51,029 nucleotides of DNA from an uncultured Bacilli bacterium (lineage in GTDB: Bacteria > Bacillota_I > Bacilli_A > RF39 > UBA660), in contig CAKOZD010000010.1 in the NCBI GenBank assembly GCA_934131175.1, positions 1-51,029 on the forward strand, given 5' to 3'. Made by a program: the position numbers and the translations under genes. Shown piece after piece: positions 24,551 to 34,423 of the stretch (its first letter is position 1; every line of letters starts with the position of its first letter). The notes beneath the pieces are model-generated. The model was not told the origin of the DNA, made no database searches, and was given only the letters and a program-made list of their open reading frames with translations.

Positions 24551-27500
24551 TTATGTTTTTTTCTTAACTATTACATATTGAACATCACTATCAATTAATT
24601 GATTATTATCATACAACTTAAATACTAATTTATACGTTCCACTAGTAATTTCATCATTTAAATCAAAATAGAACTTATAACTAGTAGAAGTACCCATATT
24701 TAGTAATACTTCATTACCACTATAAACCGTCATTTTATTCTTAAACAGATTATTAAATGGAACAGACTCAAAACTAGAAGAATCACTACTAGATATATCT
24801 CTTTTTAATATTTCTAATCTTAAATTAGGATTATTAAGTGAAGAAGTATACTTAACATCATAAACATTTCTATTAGTTCCTGCTAAATTAAGAAGTGTAT
24901 CACCATCAATAACTTTATATTTATCTTCTGTATTAACTATGATTGTATCATTAGAACTTACAACATGAACAGTAAAATCTTTTGATACAGAGTTTTTAAT
25001 ATCAGAATTATGAAGACCATCTTCACTAGCAAATAAAGTATAACGCATAGTATAAACACCACTAGGTAAATCTTTACCTACACTAATATTTAATTTTTTA
25101 TTTAAATTAGATACTTTTCCAGCAAGTTTTATTCTAAATACTCCATCACTATCAGCAAAGTAATCAACTCCATCAATTCTAATAGATGAACTTGAAAGCA
25201 AACTAGAACTTACAAGTTTTCCATCATTTGAATAAAATGAAATATTAAGACCCATGTTATTAGATTCATAATTAGTATCAATTATAGACTGTCTATTTTC
25301 AGTTTGATCATAATTAACATGTGTAGAATAATCAACTTCGTCTGTAATGTTGTAGTATAAATACTCCTCATTATTTAAAATATTTTGTTCAAGAACAGCA
25401 TTACTTTGATCATATGTATTGTAGTTCATTATACCTTGTCTAATACCCAAAACACTATACACGCTTCTACCTTCACTATTTCTAAGTTCAAATAACATAG
25501 AATTATCAAGATGAGTACCAGTCTGATTAGAATTTTTCAAATCAAAAATAAATATAAATTCTTCATCAACTAGTCCATCTGAATAATATTTCTTATTAGC
25601 TTCTGCATCATCATATCTGTTATTTTTATTAACAGAACCCATTTTTATAAAATCACTCAGTTTATATGATATTTCTCCATCACTCTCAAGTTGCGTTAGT
25701 GAATTATTATAAACATCTTGTGTTACCTCATACAAATAATATTCCGGTCTACTAGAATTTTGACCAAAATCAAGCATTGTAATCATAGTACCTACAGGAA
25801 GTGGATTATTTGTTGTTAATACATGATAATAATCATTATTAATACCATAAGCATTTTCAAACTTACTAGCATTAGCAATTAACGAATAATATGCAGTAAA
25901 CTGACTCTTATTAGTAATATTTACAAGTGTAGATGATGGCATCTCATATCGTTTATCATATGTAATAGATGCATCATAACTATCCGCATCATTATATTTC
26001 TTTGCCATTATATCAACAGAAATAGTAATAAGTTGAATCTTGTAATCAATCTCATTAATAGGAGTTGCTGCTTGTAACATAATAACAACTTTACCCATTG
26101 GACCATTACGAGAAATATTCTTAGCGTGATACAAATAGAACATAAGAGATGGAGCAATCTTTCTACTATCAGTTAAATACTCACTTGTACCAGTATATTT
26201 TCCAGTACCTTCACTAGTAAACTTAGTAGTTCCATAACTTGTCCACTCTTGAGTCTCACTCTTAATAGATAAACCTAAAATATTATTTGCTTCCTCCTCA
26301 GTTTTACCAATACGAGGAACTTCTGCTGAGTCAACTAAACTTACATCTTTAACTAACTCTTCACTATTGAATCCTAAAATATTAAATGTCGTATCTCCTT
26401 CAGCAAAATCAAGCATTTGTAATTCATAAGTACCAAGAGTTGAATATTTAGAAGCATTAAGTGTTATATTGTAATTAATTGCTGACAATCCAATTACCCA
26501 ACGGTAACCCGTATCTCCTACTGGCGTAGGATCAATGTATGCTGTATTTACAACAGAATAATCATCACTCAAAGTATTTGAATAGAAACCATCCTTTGTA
26601 ATATCATGATTAACACTGTGAAGTCCTAAAACATAACTACCACCGATAATTGCAAGACCAGCGTCCCCTGCATCTCCATAAGATATTTTCTCATCATAAA
26701 CACCAAATCTATAAGCCCCATTAGATGATGTATACATTCCAAGGAAACTCATACCAGTAACTTTACCATAAGCAGTTGCAGCCTGGTTAATAGAAATATT
26801 TAAGTTTTGATTAGGTGACATATAAATTCTGTTATCAACATTCTTTGTAACTTTCTTAGTATCATCATCAATTGTAACAGTAGCTGGACTTATTTTATTA
26901 TTTTCCTCAATTCCACTATAAAATTCTTTTAACATATTTGCATTATGTTGTAACAAAAGAGTTGAATTATTTAAGACATTTAATTTATCAATCATATTAA
27001 ATGAATATAAAATATCACTATACTCATTAGTACGGTCTGTTGTACCAACAAGTTCAATAAATGATGATTTAATTGTTAATACGTCTGCTCTTTGAATAGA
27101 AATACTCTTATTTGGTTTCTGTTTACTACCAAGGTCTGTAACATTAATTATAGAAGTACCAGATGAAGATGATGCATTACCTGAACCAAAGATACTACCA
27201 TTAATAATAAATTCATGGTTATTTTTTATATAATTATTACCATTAATATCAACAGTTATTCCATCAGTTACTGAAATAAAGCTCCAGTCATAAGTCTCAC
27301 TTGCATTAGCATTAGACTCTCCTCCACCAAATACTGTACCACTAATAATAATATCAGTTTCTTTTAAATTTTTCTCACTAACAGCATCGGTTCCTATATT
27401 AGTATCTGTTGTACCAGTAACTTTTGCCATCTTTGCTCCACCATAGACATTTCCATGAATGATTGCTCCAACAATATTAACAACTGCTTTAGATGTATTA

Positions 27501-30500
27501 GAAGAACTACCAGAATCAGCAGCATTTCCTCCTCCAAATACACATCCTGCATTAGGAGCAACACTAGTCTCAGTACCAATTACAGTACCATCATCAATAG
27601 TTACAGAAGTATTAGAAGAAACAATTGCACTTGCTCCATTTCCACCAGCAAATAAATTACCAGAAACACTACCAGATGAGACAAACACTTCAGTCTTACC
27701 ATTTACTTCTCCTTGATTACCTCCACCATAAACATTGTTAGAAACATCAGTTGAAGTTAAGCGAAGATAAGTACTTCCGGTAACTTTTGCAGCATTACCT
27801 CCACCATATATATTAGTAGCTGATGAATTAGAAATATTTAACTTTGTAGAATTAACTACCGCTTCATTTCCTCCGCCATATATTGTTCCATAACTACCAT
27901 AGTTTAAATCAATATCACTACTACCAAGTTCTCCACCTAAGTTATTTCCACCATATAAGTTCCCAACAAATAAACTTGCAGGATCATATGAAATTATATC
28001 AAAACTATCTTGAGTGTTTTTTGTAAGTATTTCAAATGTAAAAGTATGACTTCCACCATTTGCTTTTAAAACATTTGTAGGACCTCCATATTTATCAACT
28101 TGATTAAATGAATAAATATCACCATCTTTTTTTACTTCTGTTTCACCATAATTTGAATAAAGTATAGAATTTGGAATATATAATGATGCGTCCCACTCAT
28201 TAATATCTTCACTTGTATTATTTGTTAATGTAATAGTTAAATATACATATGTAATATATCCGGGATATTTATCTAATAACCATTGCCCTGCTTCTGATAC
28301 ACTTTTTTCTATTTTTAAAGTATAGCCATTTGTTGTAGTTGTTGTTGAACTTTGTTTACTAGGTGTCTTAATAGTTGCTGATGTAATAGTACCTTTCTCG
28401 TTAGAGCCACCATATAATCCAGTAATAAATCCTCTAGAAATATTTGTATTAGTTGTAACAACTCCTGCTTGATTTCCACCACCAAATACATTTCCAATTA
28501 TTCCACCATCTATATCTAGATTAGAAGTTGTTGCTTCAGCATTATCTCCGCCACCAAAAACATCACCAATATCTGTATCTTTTGATTTAAGTGTTGTAGT
28601 ACCTACACTTCCACCTTGATTATTACCTCCATATAATGATGTTAACTTAGAATTAGTGACTGAAACATTTGTTGTTGAAACATCACCACTTATATTAGAA
28701 CCACCAAAAACTTTATTCATTGTAGAAGTATCTATTGAAACTTTAGAATCTGTAAGACCAGCTTCTCTACCTCCTCCATAAACATCATTTGCAGAAATAT
28801 TTGAAATTACTACATTTGACGTTTTAGAAGATGCTTTGTTACCTCCACCATATATATCCCCAGTTACTTTAACATCAGTTAAATTAACATTGGTAGTATT
28901 AGTCGTTCCAGCAATATTATTTCCTCCATAAACATATCCAAGAGTACCTGCAGTTGCTTCTATATTAGATGTAGTTACATCACCTTTTTCATTAGAACCA
29001 CCATATAGATTTGAAATTTCCCCACCTTTTACATAAATATTTGTTGTAGTCTGACCTGTTTTATTACCACCGCCAAACACATCACCAATAACACCATTAT
29101 TAACATATATTGTATCAGTCTTTGATGGAGTTCCTGCATTATCAAAGCCACCAAATACACGTCCAATATTACCATTATTTATAGTTACAGTAATATCACC
29201 ATACGTATATGGAACTTGTGTAGCAGTTCCTTTTCCTCCACCAAATACAGAATTAACTATAGTTCCTTTATTAACAGTAACCGAAGTAGAGCCATTATTA
29301 TTTACAGAACCATATGCACTTCCACCATAAACATTTCCTTTTATCGTAGGAGAATTAGTACTTTCACTATTTCCTATATTAACAGTTGTATTTTGTCCAA
29401 CTACAGTTGAAGAACCTTCTCCACCACCATAGACATCAGTACCAACTTCTCCTCCATTTATAGTAACGGTAGCATTTCCTTTTACAGTACCATTAGCCCT
29501 AGAGCCACCATATATTGATCCATTAATAACACCAGCATTTTGAATTATATAAGCATCTGACTGCGTACCTGTTGTACCTGCACTAGTTTTTCCATTACCA
29601 ATATTATTTCCACTACCATAAACATTATTCTTTATAGTTCCACCCAAAATTTCAACAGTAGAATCTTTACTTTTATTAGTATCAAAACCAACAAATCCGT
29701 AATTTCCTCCACCATAGACATTTCCATTTATAACTGCATTATCATTAATAATTACATGAGAACTATAAACTTTTCCAGCATCACTTCCACCAGTTATACC
29801 ATTTCCTGCCCCAAACACACTTCCATGTTCTGCATTAAAATGATTTCCACTAGTATCTGAAGAACCAATTACAGAATCTCCTCCGACATATATTAAAGTA
29901 CTTCCACTAAGTTGTCCGTCAGTACTCCTACCATTGTAAGCATTAGAACCACCAAAAACATTATATCCAACTGTTCCACCAGTAATTGAAACTATTCTGT
30001 TACCATAAGTTGTAGTAGTTGCAGCTCCTCCATATACAGAATTAGCGTAACCTCCCAACATATAAAATGCTGTTGAATTTGTTGATAAATTTGTTGCTAC
30101 ACAAGGTCCTCCATTTAATGAATTGACCTCTCCTCCAAGCATAGTAAGACGACGAAGCGAATTAGAAGAGTGAGTTCCAGAACGACCTCCAACATATACT
30201 CCATAAGCAGATTGATTAGTGTTAAGTACTAAATTATTACCACTTTTATAAACTCCATATCTTCCACTTTTTATTAACATATCAGAAGATGGTGTTACTT
30301 TATCATCACTATTATAATTACCAGCAATTGATGCTAAAGCATTAAAGTATACTGAAAGTTTAGTATTATCATTATTAACTCTATCATAATCACTTCCATA
30401 TACCATTTGTGCATGCACATAGTAACTGTTACTACTACCAGTTCCATATGCAGTAAGTAAAGCATTGTACACACCACTCTCAACGATTACTTTATATGTT

Positions 30501-33094
30501 TCATAATTCGTTGAGCTTCCTCTATTAGACGTTCCCATAATTGTATTTAAATTTTTATAATAATTTGTAGGATTTGTATGAAGAATATTTCTACCTACTT
30601 TCAAATTATAAGAACTTGCATTTAAGGCATAATCTGTATTTACAGTCTCACTAACACTATTACTATTTTGACTATTTACGTATACATTTTCAATAGTTGT
30701 ATCAGCTTTTAAACTAGTAGATGTTCTTGTTAAAGTTAAATATCTATTAGATGGAATACTACTTCCATCATAAGATGCAGTTATTGTCATTGGCTTAGAT
30801 GTACTTAAATAATTACTTAAATTACCACTATTACTTAAAAGTAAAATGTTTGTGTCTCTTGTAACTAAATAATATAATCTTTCTTTATCTAAAGAATCAT
30901 AGTTAGACGAATAAGAGTCACTATTTTGAATTAATTTATAGGTATCTCCATAACTGCAAGAAGCAACACTACAGCTTTGACCTCGTCCATTATAAAATAA
31001 ACTCTTATCATCAAAACTCATCATATCAAATTTATAAAAATAACCTGTTGTATTAAATGCCTCACGAAGTTTTTTATTGCAAACTTCATAAGCATCACCT
31101 TTTTTATGAACAGTATTAATTGTTGCTTGGTTTTCGTCAATATATGTATATCTGCTTCCCCATGAACTAGATGTTCTTGTTGTTAATGTAACATAAGTAA
31201 GTGACATGTCTGGAGTATCATAATCAACTTTAACATAATAAGTACAGCCATCATTAGTAGAACATGTTGTATTATTCATATATTTAAGTGATTGAGTAGT
31301 AGATGAATTCCAGCCCCATCCACTTGTAGTAGTTTCTATTATATAACCAGTATATCTACTTCCATTACTTGCAACTCTTTTTTCATAGTATTCAACACCA
31401 CTTTGAAATTCATACAAATCATCATCATAATACTTAGTTTCACATACATCCTCATAAAGAGGAACCTGTCTCATACCAGCACTATATAAATCACTATAAC
31501 TAGAACTAATATTAGCACTATCCCATATAGCATACATTTCAATACTAATCTTATCTGTTCCACTAACTGGTATTGTTAAATATCTAGTATAAGTATCATC
31601 ATCAAAACTTAGAACTCCTCCATTATAAGAAGTGTTCCATCCATAAAATCCCATTTCTTTTGGTCTTGCACTAAACGGATTATCGATAAGTTCAATTTTT
31701 ACTTTACCATCTACTATAGGATAATACTTATAATAAATGTATTTAGTCTCACTCTCAGTAGGCGATACATGTCCAACTAAACTAGAATTATTATAATCTT
31801 CTCCAGAATAAGAAATTGCAATAGGTACTAAATTACTGCTAGAATATTTTTCACTATAAGTTGGTAACTCGCCACTTGTAACCTCACTATAATTAAGTCC
31901 CATATAATAATTCCAACTAGACTCCAAATCATTAACATAAACAACACCATCGCTTATACCAGAAGCATGAATTGGAATATCACCATTAGCTCTACTAGTC
32001 ATACTAAAAGTCTTCATAATAGGAGCAACACTACTACTATTACTACTATTATTAACAACCTTTTTCTCATAAGCTAAACACTTAAAAACATTATCAACAA
32101 AATCAAAATAATAATCACTATCATTAAAACTATTTAATTCTGATAAAATATCATCAGTACTAACTTCTTTATCATCTAAATAATACTTATCATTATTAAA
32201 ATAATAATTATTTTTAACACTTCCTTCTCCATTAATATTAAATAAAAAATCACTTGCTTCATAATTATTACTATTAATATTTAATATAATATTACTTATT
32301 TCACTATTTAAACTATATGAAAAAGAAGCAATATTATCTTTATACTTTGTATTAAAATTATTATTTAAATAAATATTATAGGCATTAATTTTTTTATCTA
32401 AATAACCACTAAATCCTCCAATATAAGTATTTTTATCATATAAAGTATCACTTATATCTATAACAGAATTATTAATACTTATATTTTTAAACGTACTAAG
32501 AACATCACTTGTATTATCACTACTATCATCTACTAAAGAAACCCCACTAATAGTACCTATTCTCATATTATTAGAACTATCTTTTACTTTAATGTTAATA
32601 TTAGATATATTTAAATTACTAATAGTTGCATTTTTAGTAGTAGAAAATATTCCATAATAATCAATTGAATCATATGTATTAGGATTATCTATTAAAATAT
32701 TATTTAAAGAGTAACCACCACCATCAAAATTACCCATAAATATATTTTCATTATCACTTAAAATATTACCAATACTAGTAAAACTATGATTATCAAAGTC
32801 AATATCATTACTCAATTTATAATACTTATCTTTATAAAGATTAGCATCATTTCCTTCTATTAAACTTTTAAAGTAAATAAATTCACTACCATTACTTATT
32901 AAATATGGATTATCAATTGTTCCATTACCACTAGAAAAAGATGTAGCAATACTTACTCCATCCCATTTATTTTCATTTGCTAATGTATTTCTATCTACTA
33001 TAAAACTATATATAAAATATATAAAAAGAAGCAAAATAAGAGTAGCAAAAATACTAATAAAAAGTTTTCTTTTATTATTAATATACTCCTTCAC
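24551..33094 (-). CDS. Giant surface beta-solenoid protein (2847 residues)
   Basis: Starts at GTG 33092-33094 after GGAAG. A signal anchor lies at about 11-33. Near residues 55-135 is a GLUG-like segment (YKLSNDIDFD and GNFDGGGYSLNN). An Asn/Ser/Thr/Tyr-rich part follows, with several Cys residues between about 530 and 750. From about 970 to 1970 there are roughly 27 or more repeats of 24-26 residues with the core VYGGGN or VFGGGN, which predicts a beta-solenoid. The array is split at about 1580-1706 by a non-repeat domain. About 880 further residues form beta-rich C-terminal domains. No LPxTG or C-terminal helix is seen. It lies between an active and a dead SipW-like gene, so secretion by that pair is likely. 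An adhesin or sheath protein is the best guess. Confidence 0.85.
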   Translation of the reverse strand: MKEYINNKRKLFISIFATLILLLFIYFIYSFIVDRNTLANENKWDGVSIATSFSSGNGTIDNPYLISNGSEFIYFKSLIEGNDANLYKDKYYKLSNDIDFDNHSFTSIGNILSDNENIFMGNFDGGGYSLNNILIDNPNTYDSIDYYGIFSTTKNATISNLNISNINIKVKDSSNNMRIGTISGVSLVDDSSDNTSDVLSTFKNISINNSVIDISDTLYDKNTYIGGFSGYLDKKINAYNIYLNNNFNTKYKDNIASFSYSLNSEISNIILNINSNNYEASDFLFNINGEGSVKNNYYFNNDKYYLDDKEVSTDDILSELNSFNDSDYYFDFVDNVFKCLAYEKKVVNNSSNSSSVAPIMKTFSMTSRANGDIPIHASGISDGVVYVNDLESSWNYYMGLNYSEVTSGELPTYSEKYSSSNLVPIAISYSGEDYNNSSLVGHVSPTESETKYIYYKYYPIVDGKVKIELIDNPFSARPKEMGFYGWNTSYNGGVLSFDDDTYTRYLTIPVSGTDKISIEMYAIWDSANISSSYSDLYSAGMRQVPLYEDVCETKYYDDDLYEFQSGVEYYEKRVASNGSRYTGYIIETTTSGWGWNSSTTQSLKYMNNTTCSTNDGCTYYVKVDYDTPDMSLTYVTLTTRTSSSWGSRYTYIDENQATINTVHKKGDAYEVCNKKLREAFNTTGYFYKFDMMSFDDKSLFYNGRGQSCSVASCSYGDTYKLIQNSDSYSSNYDSLDKERLYYLVTRDTNILLLSNSGNLSNYLSTSKPMTITASYDGSSIPSNRYLTLTRTSTSLKADTTIENVYVNSQNSNSVSETVNTDYALNASSYNLKVGRNILHTNPTNYYKNLNTIMGTSNRGSSTNYETYKVIVESGVYNALLTAYGTGSSNSYYVHAQMVYGSDYDRVNNDNTKLSVYFNALASIAGNYNSDDKVTPSSDMLIKSGRYGVYKSGNNLVLNTNQSAYGVYVGGRSGTHSSNSLRRLTMLGGEVNSLNGGPCVATNLSTNSTAFYMLGGYANSVYGGAATTTTYGNRIVSITGGTVGYNVFGGSNAYNGRSTDGQLSGSTLIYVGGDSVIGSSDTSGNHFNAEHGSVFGAGNGITGGSDAGKVYSSHVIINDNAVINGNVYGGGNYGFVGFDTNKSKDSTVEILGGTIKNNVYGSGNNIGNGKTSAGTTGTQSDAYIIQNAGVINGSIYGGSRANGTVKGNATVTINGGEVGTDVYGGGEGSSTVVGQNTTVNIGNSESTNSPTIKGNVYGGSAYGSVNNNGSTSVTVNKGTIVNSVFGGGKGTATQVPYTYGDITVTINNGNIGRVFGGFDNAGTPSKTDTIYVNNGVIGDVFGGGNKTGQTTTNIYVKGGEISNLYGGSNEKGDVTTSNIEATAGTLGYVYGGNNIAGTTNTTNVNLTDVKVTGDIYGGGNKASSKTSNVVISNISANDVYGGGREAGLTDSKVSIDTSTMNKVFGGSNISGDVSTTNVSVTNSKLTSLYGGNNQGGSVGTTTLKSKDTDIGDVFGGGDNAEATTSNLDIDGGIIGNVFGGGNQAGVVTTNTNISRGFITGLYGGSNEKGTITSATIKTPSKQSSTTTTTNGYTLKIEKSVSEAGQWLLDKYPGYITYVYLTITLTNNTSEDINEWDASLYIPNSILYSNYGETEVKKDGDIYSFNQVDKYGGPTNVLKANGGSHTFTFEILTKNTQDSFDIISYDPASLFVGNLYGGNNLGGELGSSDIDLNYGSYGTIYGGGNEAVVNSTKLNISNSSATNIYGGGNAAKVTGSTYLRLTSTDVSNNVYGGGNQGEVNGKTEVFVSSGSVSGNLFAGGNGASAIVSSNTSVTIDDGTVIGTETSVAPNAGCVFGGGNAADSGSSSNTSKAVVNIVGAIIHGNVYGGAKMAKVTGTTDTNIGTDAVSEKNLKETDIIISGTVFGGGESNANASETYDWSFISVTDGITVDINGNNYIKNNHEFIINGSIFGSGNASSSSGTSIINVTDLGSKQKPNKSISIQRADVLTIKSSFIELVGTTDRTNEYSDILYSFNMIDKLNVLNNSTLLLQHNANMLKEFYSGIEENNKISPATVTIDDDTKKVTKNVDNRIYMSPNQNLNISINQAATAYGKVTGMSFLGMYTSSNGAYRFGVYDEKISYGDAGDAGLAIIGGSYVLGLHSVNHDITKDGFYSNTLSDDYSVVNTAYIDPTPVGDTGYRWVIGLSAINYNITLNASKYSTLGTYELQMLDFAEGDTTFNILGFNSEELVKDVSLVDSAEVPRIGKTEEEANNILGLSIKSETQEWTSYGTTKFTSEGTGKYTGTSEYLTDSRKIAPSLMFYLYHAKNISRNGPMGKVVIMLQAATPINEIDYKIQLITISVDIMAKKYNDADSYDASITYDKRYEMPSSTLVNITNKSQFTAYYSLIANASKFENAYGINNDYYHVLTTNNPLPVGTMITMLDFGQNSSRPEYYLYEVTQDVYNNSLTQLESDGEISYKLSDFIKMGSVNKNNRYDDAEANKKYYSDGLVDEEFIFIFDLKNSNQTGTHLDNSMLFELRNSEGRSVYSVLGIRQGIMNYNTYDQSNAVLEQNILNNEEYLYYNITDEVDYSTHVNYDQTENRQSIIDTNYESNNMGLNISFYSNDGKLVSSSLLSSSSIRIDGVDYFADSDGVFRIKLAGKVSNLNKKLNISVGKDLPSGVYTMRYTLFASEDGLHNSDIKNSVSKDFTVHVVSSNDTIIVNTEDKYKVIDGDTLLNLAGTNRNVYDVKYTSSLNNPNLRLEILKRDISSSDSSSFESVPFNNLFKNKMTVYSGNEVLLNMGTSTSYKFYFDLNDEITSGTYKLVFKLYDNNQLIDSDVQYVIVKKKT
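27160..30200 (-). repeat. Coding repeats of the beta-solenoid (72-78 bp units)
   Basis: In-frame degenerate units encode (V/I/L)(Y/F)GG(G/S)N-x-G followed by a Thr/Ser-rich strand and a Gly/Asn turn. Units are 24-26 codons and diverged, not identical, so they look old and selected at protein level. The array is interrupted around 27976-28355. Confidence 0.85.
27976..28355 (-). other. Inserted domain resembling a CBM2-type beta-sandwich
   Basis: About 126 residues break the solenoid after LYGGSNEKG. They begin TPSKQSSTTTTTNGY and contain YVYLTITLTNNTSEDINEWD, WDASLYIP and ANGGSHTFTFEIL. This is the order of strands seen in CBM2-type domains (N-rich strand, a Trp, then a final G-x-x-x-F-x-F strand). 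The resemblance is by eye. Confidence 0.4.
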
Positions 33095-33110
33095 TACTCT
33101 TCACTTCCTT

Positions 33111-34328
33111 CTAATAACTCTTAATCTTAATCATTCTTTCAATCTTATCTAATTCAAAAACATGTTTATTATCAAATCTATTAGAAACTTTCTTCATAAA
33201 TTCTATTAAAGTTTTAATTTGTTTAATACTATATGTATCTGCTTTCTTTATAGTTTTAAATCTATTTTCATTATCTATTAGAACTTTATATTTTAATATT
33301 TTATAAATACCATCAAACATTTCATCATCATTATATAGTATAGCATAAGTAAGTAATCTAAGGAAAACATGTAATGGACAATCATATATTCTATTTCTAA
33401 TAGTTTCTGTTAAACCTACTCTTTCTAAATCATAATCATATATTTCTGTAAATGTAGGATTTTCAATTGTATGAACTAACTCATCAGTATTTCTATTTAG
33501 TGCTAGAAAACATAATTTATAAACATATTGATACTTAGTTACCCATTTCTTATTCATTCTTGCTTTTTGTACATGATTCTTTTTACATTTTAGAATTGAA
33601 ACAACTAAGTCTATTGTATCTTTTTCTGTACTATTATTATTTTTTTCATCCTCATCTGGATCATCCAAATATTCATCTTCATCTAATATTTCAATTGATT
33701 CTTCTTTCTTTACTTCTTCTTCATGACGTTTATTTAACTCTTCCATTTCACTAAATGAAATAGTAACTGTAAGTCCACTTGATGGATCCTCATTCTTTTT
33801 AGGACTACTAAACAAATCATCTGGTAATTTCTCTTTCATTTTAGTATCTTTAACAATATATTTTTTAACAATACCATCAAAATTAATAAGTGCTAAAAAG
33901 ATAAATAATATTAAGAATATAGCAATTGACTTTAGAATAAAACTTGGAGAAACAACAAGTGAGACTTTACCAATAATTTGTCCTTTATTAATAGGCTCAT
34001 CAGCCATATTATTAGCGTCTCCTTTTAAAACATATTTATTATTATTCATACTAATAAGTCTATGAGTAATAATTGCCCCATCACTGCTCTTATAAGTAAC
34101 AACATCATTTAATTTTACTTTATCAGTTATTTTAACAAAAACAATATCATCAACTTCTATCTCAGAAGACATAGACCCTGATGCTACAACAAAATAAGTA
34201 TATCCAAAAATATTAGCATAATCTTTCTTCATAATATCAGTTGCAACAAAAGTATAAACACTAACAATAACTAGTAACACTAAAAAACCTGAAGCAACAT
34301 ATTTTAATATATTTTTAAGAGTCTTCAT
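33111..34328 (-). CDS. SipW-type signal peptidase I with a long C-terminal cytoplasmic domain
   Basis: 405 residues. The first helix is at about 11-29. The Ser lies in VASGSMSS (Ser52) and the His in IITHRL (His89), a Ser-His pair of SipW/Sec11 type. LKGDANNMADEP and the second helix (about 128-150) complete the peptidase domain. The remaining 250 residues are extra: an acidic linker (LDEDEYLDDPDEDEK) and a soluble helical domain of about 160 residues that I do not recognise. It is the first gene of the giant-protein operon, 16 bases upstream of that gene, and is the likely processing enzyme for it. Confidence 0.9.
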   Translation of the reverse strand: MKTLKNILKYVASGFLVLLVIVSVYTFVATDIMKKDYANIFGYTYFVVASGSMSSEIEVDDIVFVKITDKVKLNDVVTYKSSDGAIITHRLISMNNNKYVLKGDANNMADEPINKGQIIGKVSLVVSPSFILKSIAIFLILFIFLALINFDGIVKKYIVKDTKMKEKLPDDLFSSPKKNEDPSSGLTVTISFSEMEELNKRHEEEVKKEESIEILDEDEYLDDPDEDEKNNNSTEKDTIDLVVSILKCKKNHVQKARMNKKWVTKYQYVYKLCFLALNRNTDELVHTIENPTFTEIYDYDLERVGLTETIRNRIYDCPLHVFLRLLTYAILYNDDEMFDGIYKILKYKVLIDNENRFKTIKKADTYSIKQIKTLIEFMKKVSNRFDNKHVFELDKIERMIKIKSY

Positions 34329-34358
34329 CTATCCACCACATTCCTATTCTTAAAAACA

Positions 34359-34367
34359 ATTATATCA
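34359..34367 (-). promoter_or_regulatory. Extended -10 promoter of the giant-protein operon
   Basis: The minus strand reads TGATATAAT in TATGATATAATTG, 31 bases before the ATG at 34328. No clear -35. Confidence 0.6.
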
Positions 34368-34389
34368 TATCACCAGTTATAATTCTATA

Positions 34390-34423
34390 AAAAAAGATAT
34401 TCAAAATACATTTTTTGAATACC
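34390..34423 (-). terminator. Rho-independent terminator after the 542-residue protein gene
   Basis: An 11-bp stem with one mismatch (34396-34406 with 34413-34423) and T7 on the minus strand overlaps the stop at 34423-34425. Confidence 0.85.

Noticed and set aside
27394..27716. Several frames on both strands within the giant gene
   Set aside because: They are low-complexity Leu/Ser/Ile-rich by-products of the repeat DNA in other frames, without ribosome sites.
27160..30200. Regular repeats that could suggest a CRISPR array
   Set aside because: The units are in frame, diverged, and encode a beta-solenoid; there are no identical repeats or unique spacers, and no cas genes.
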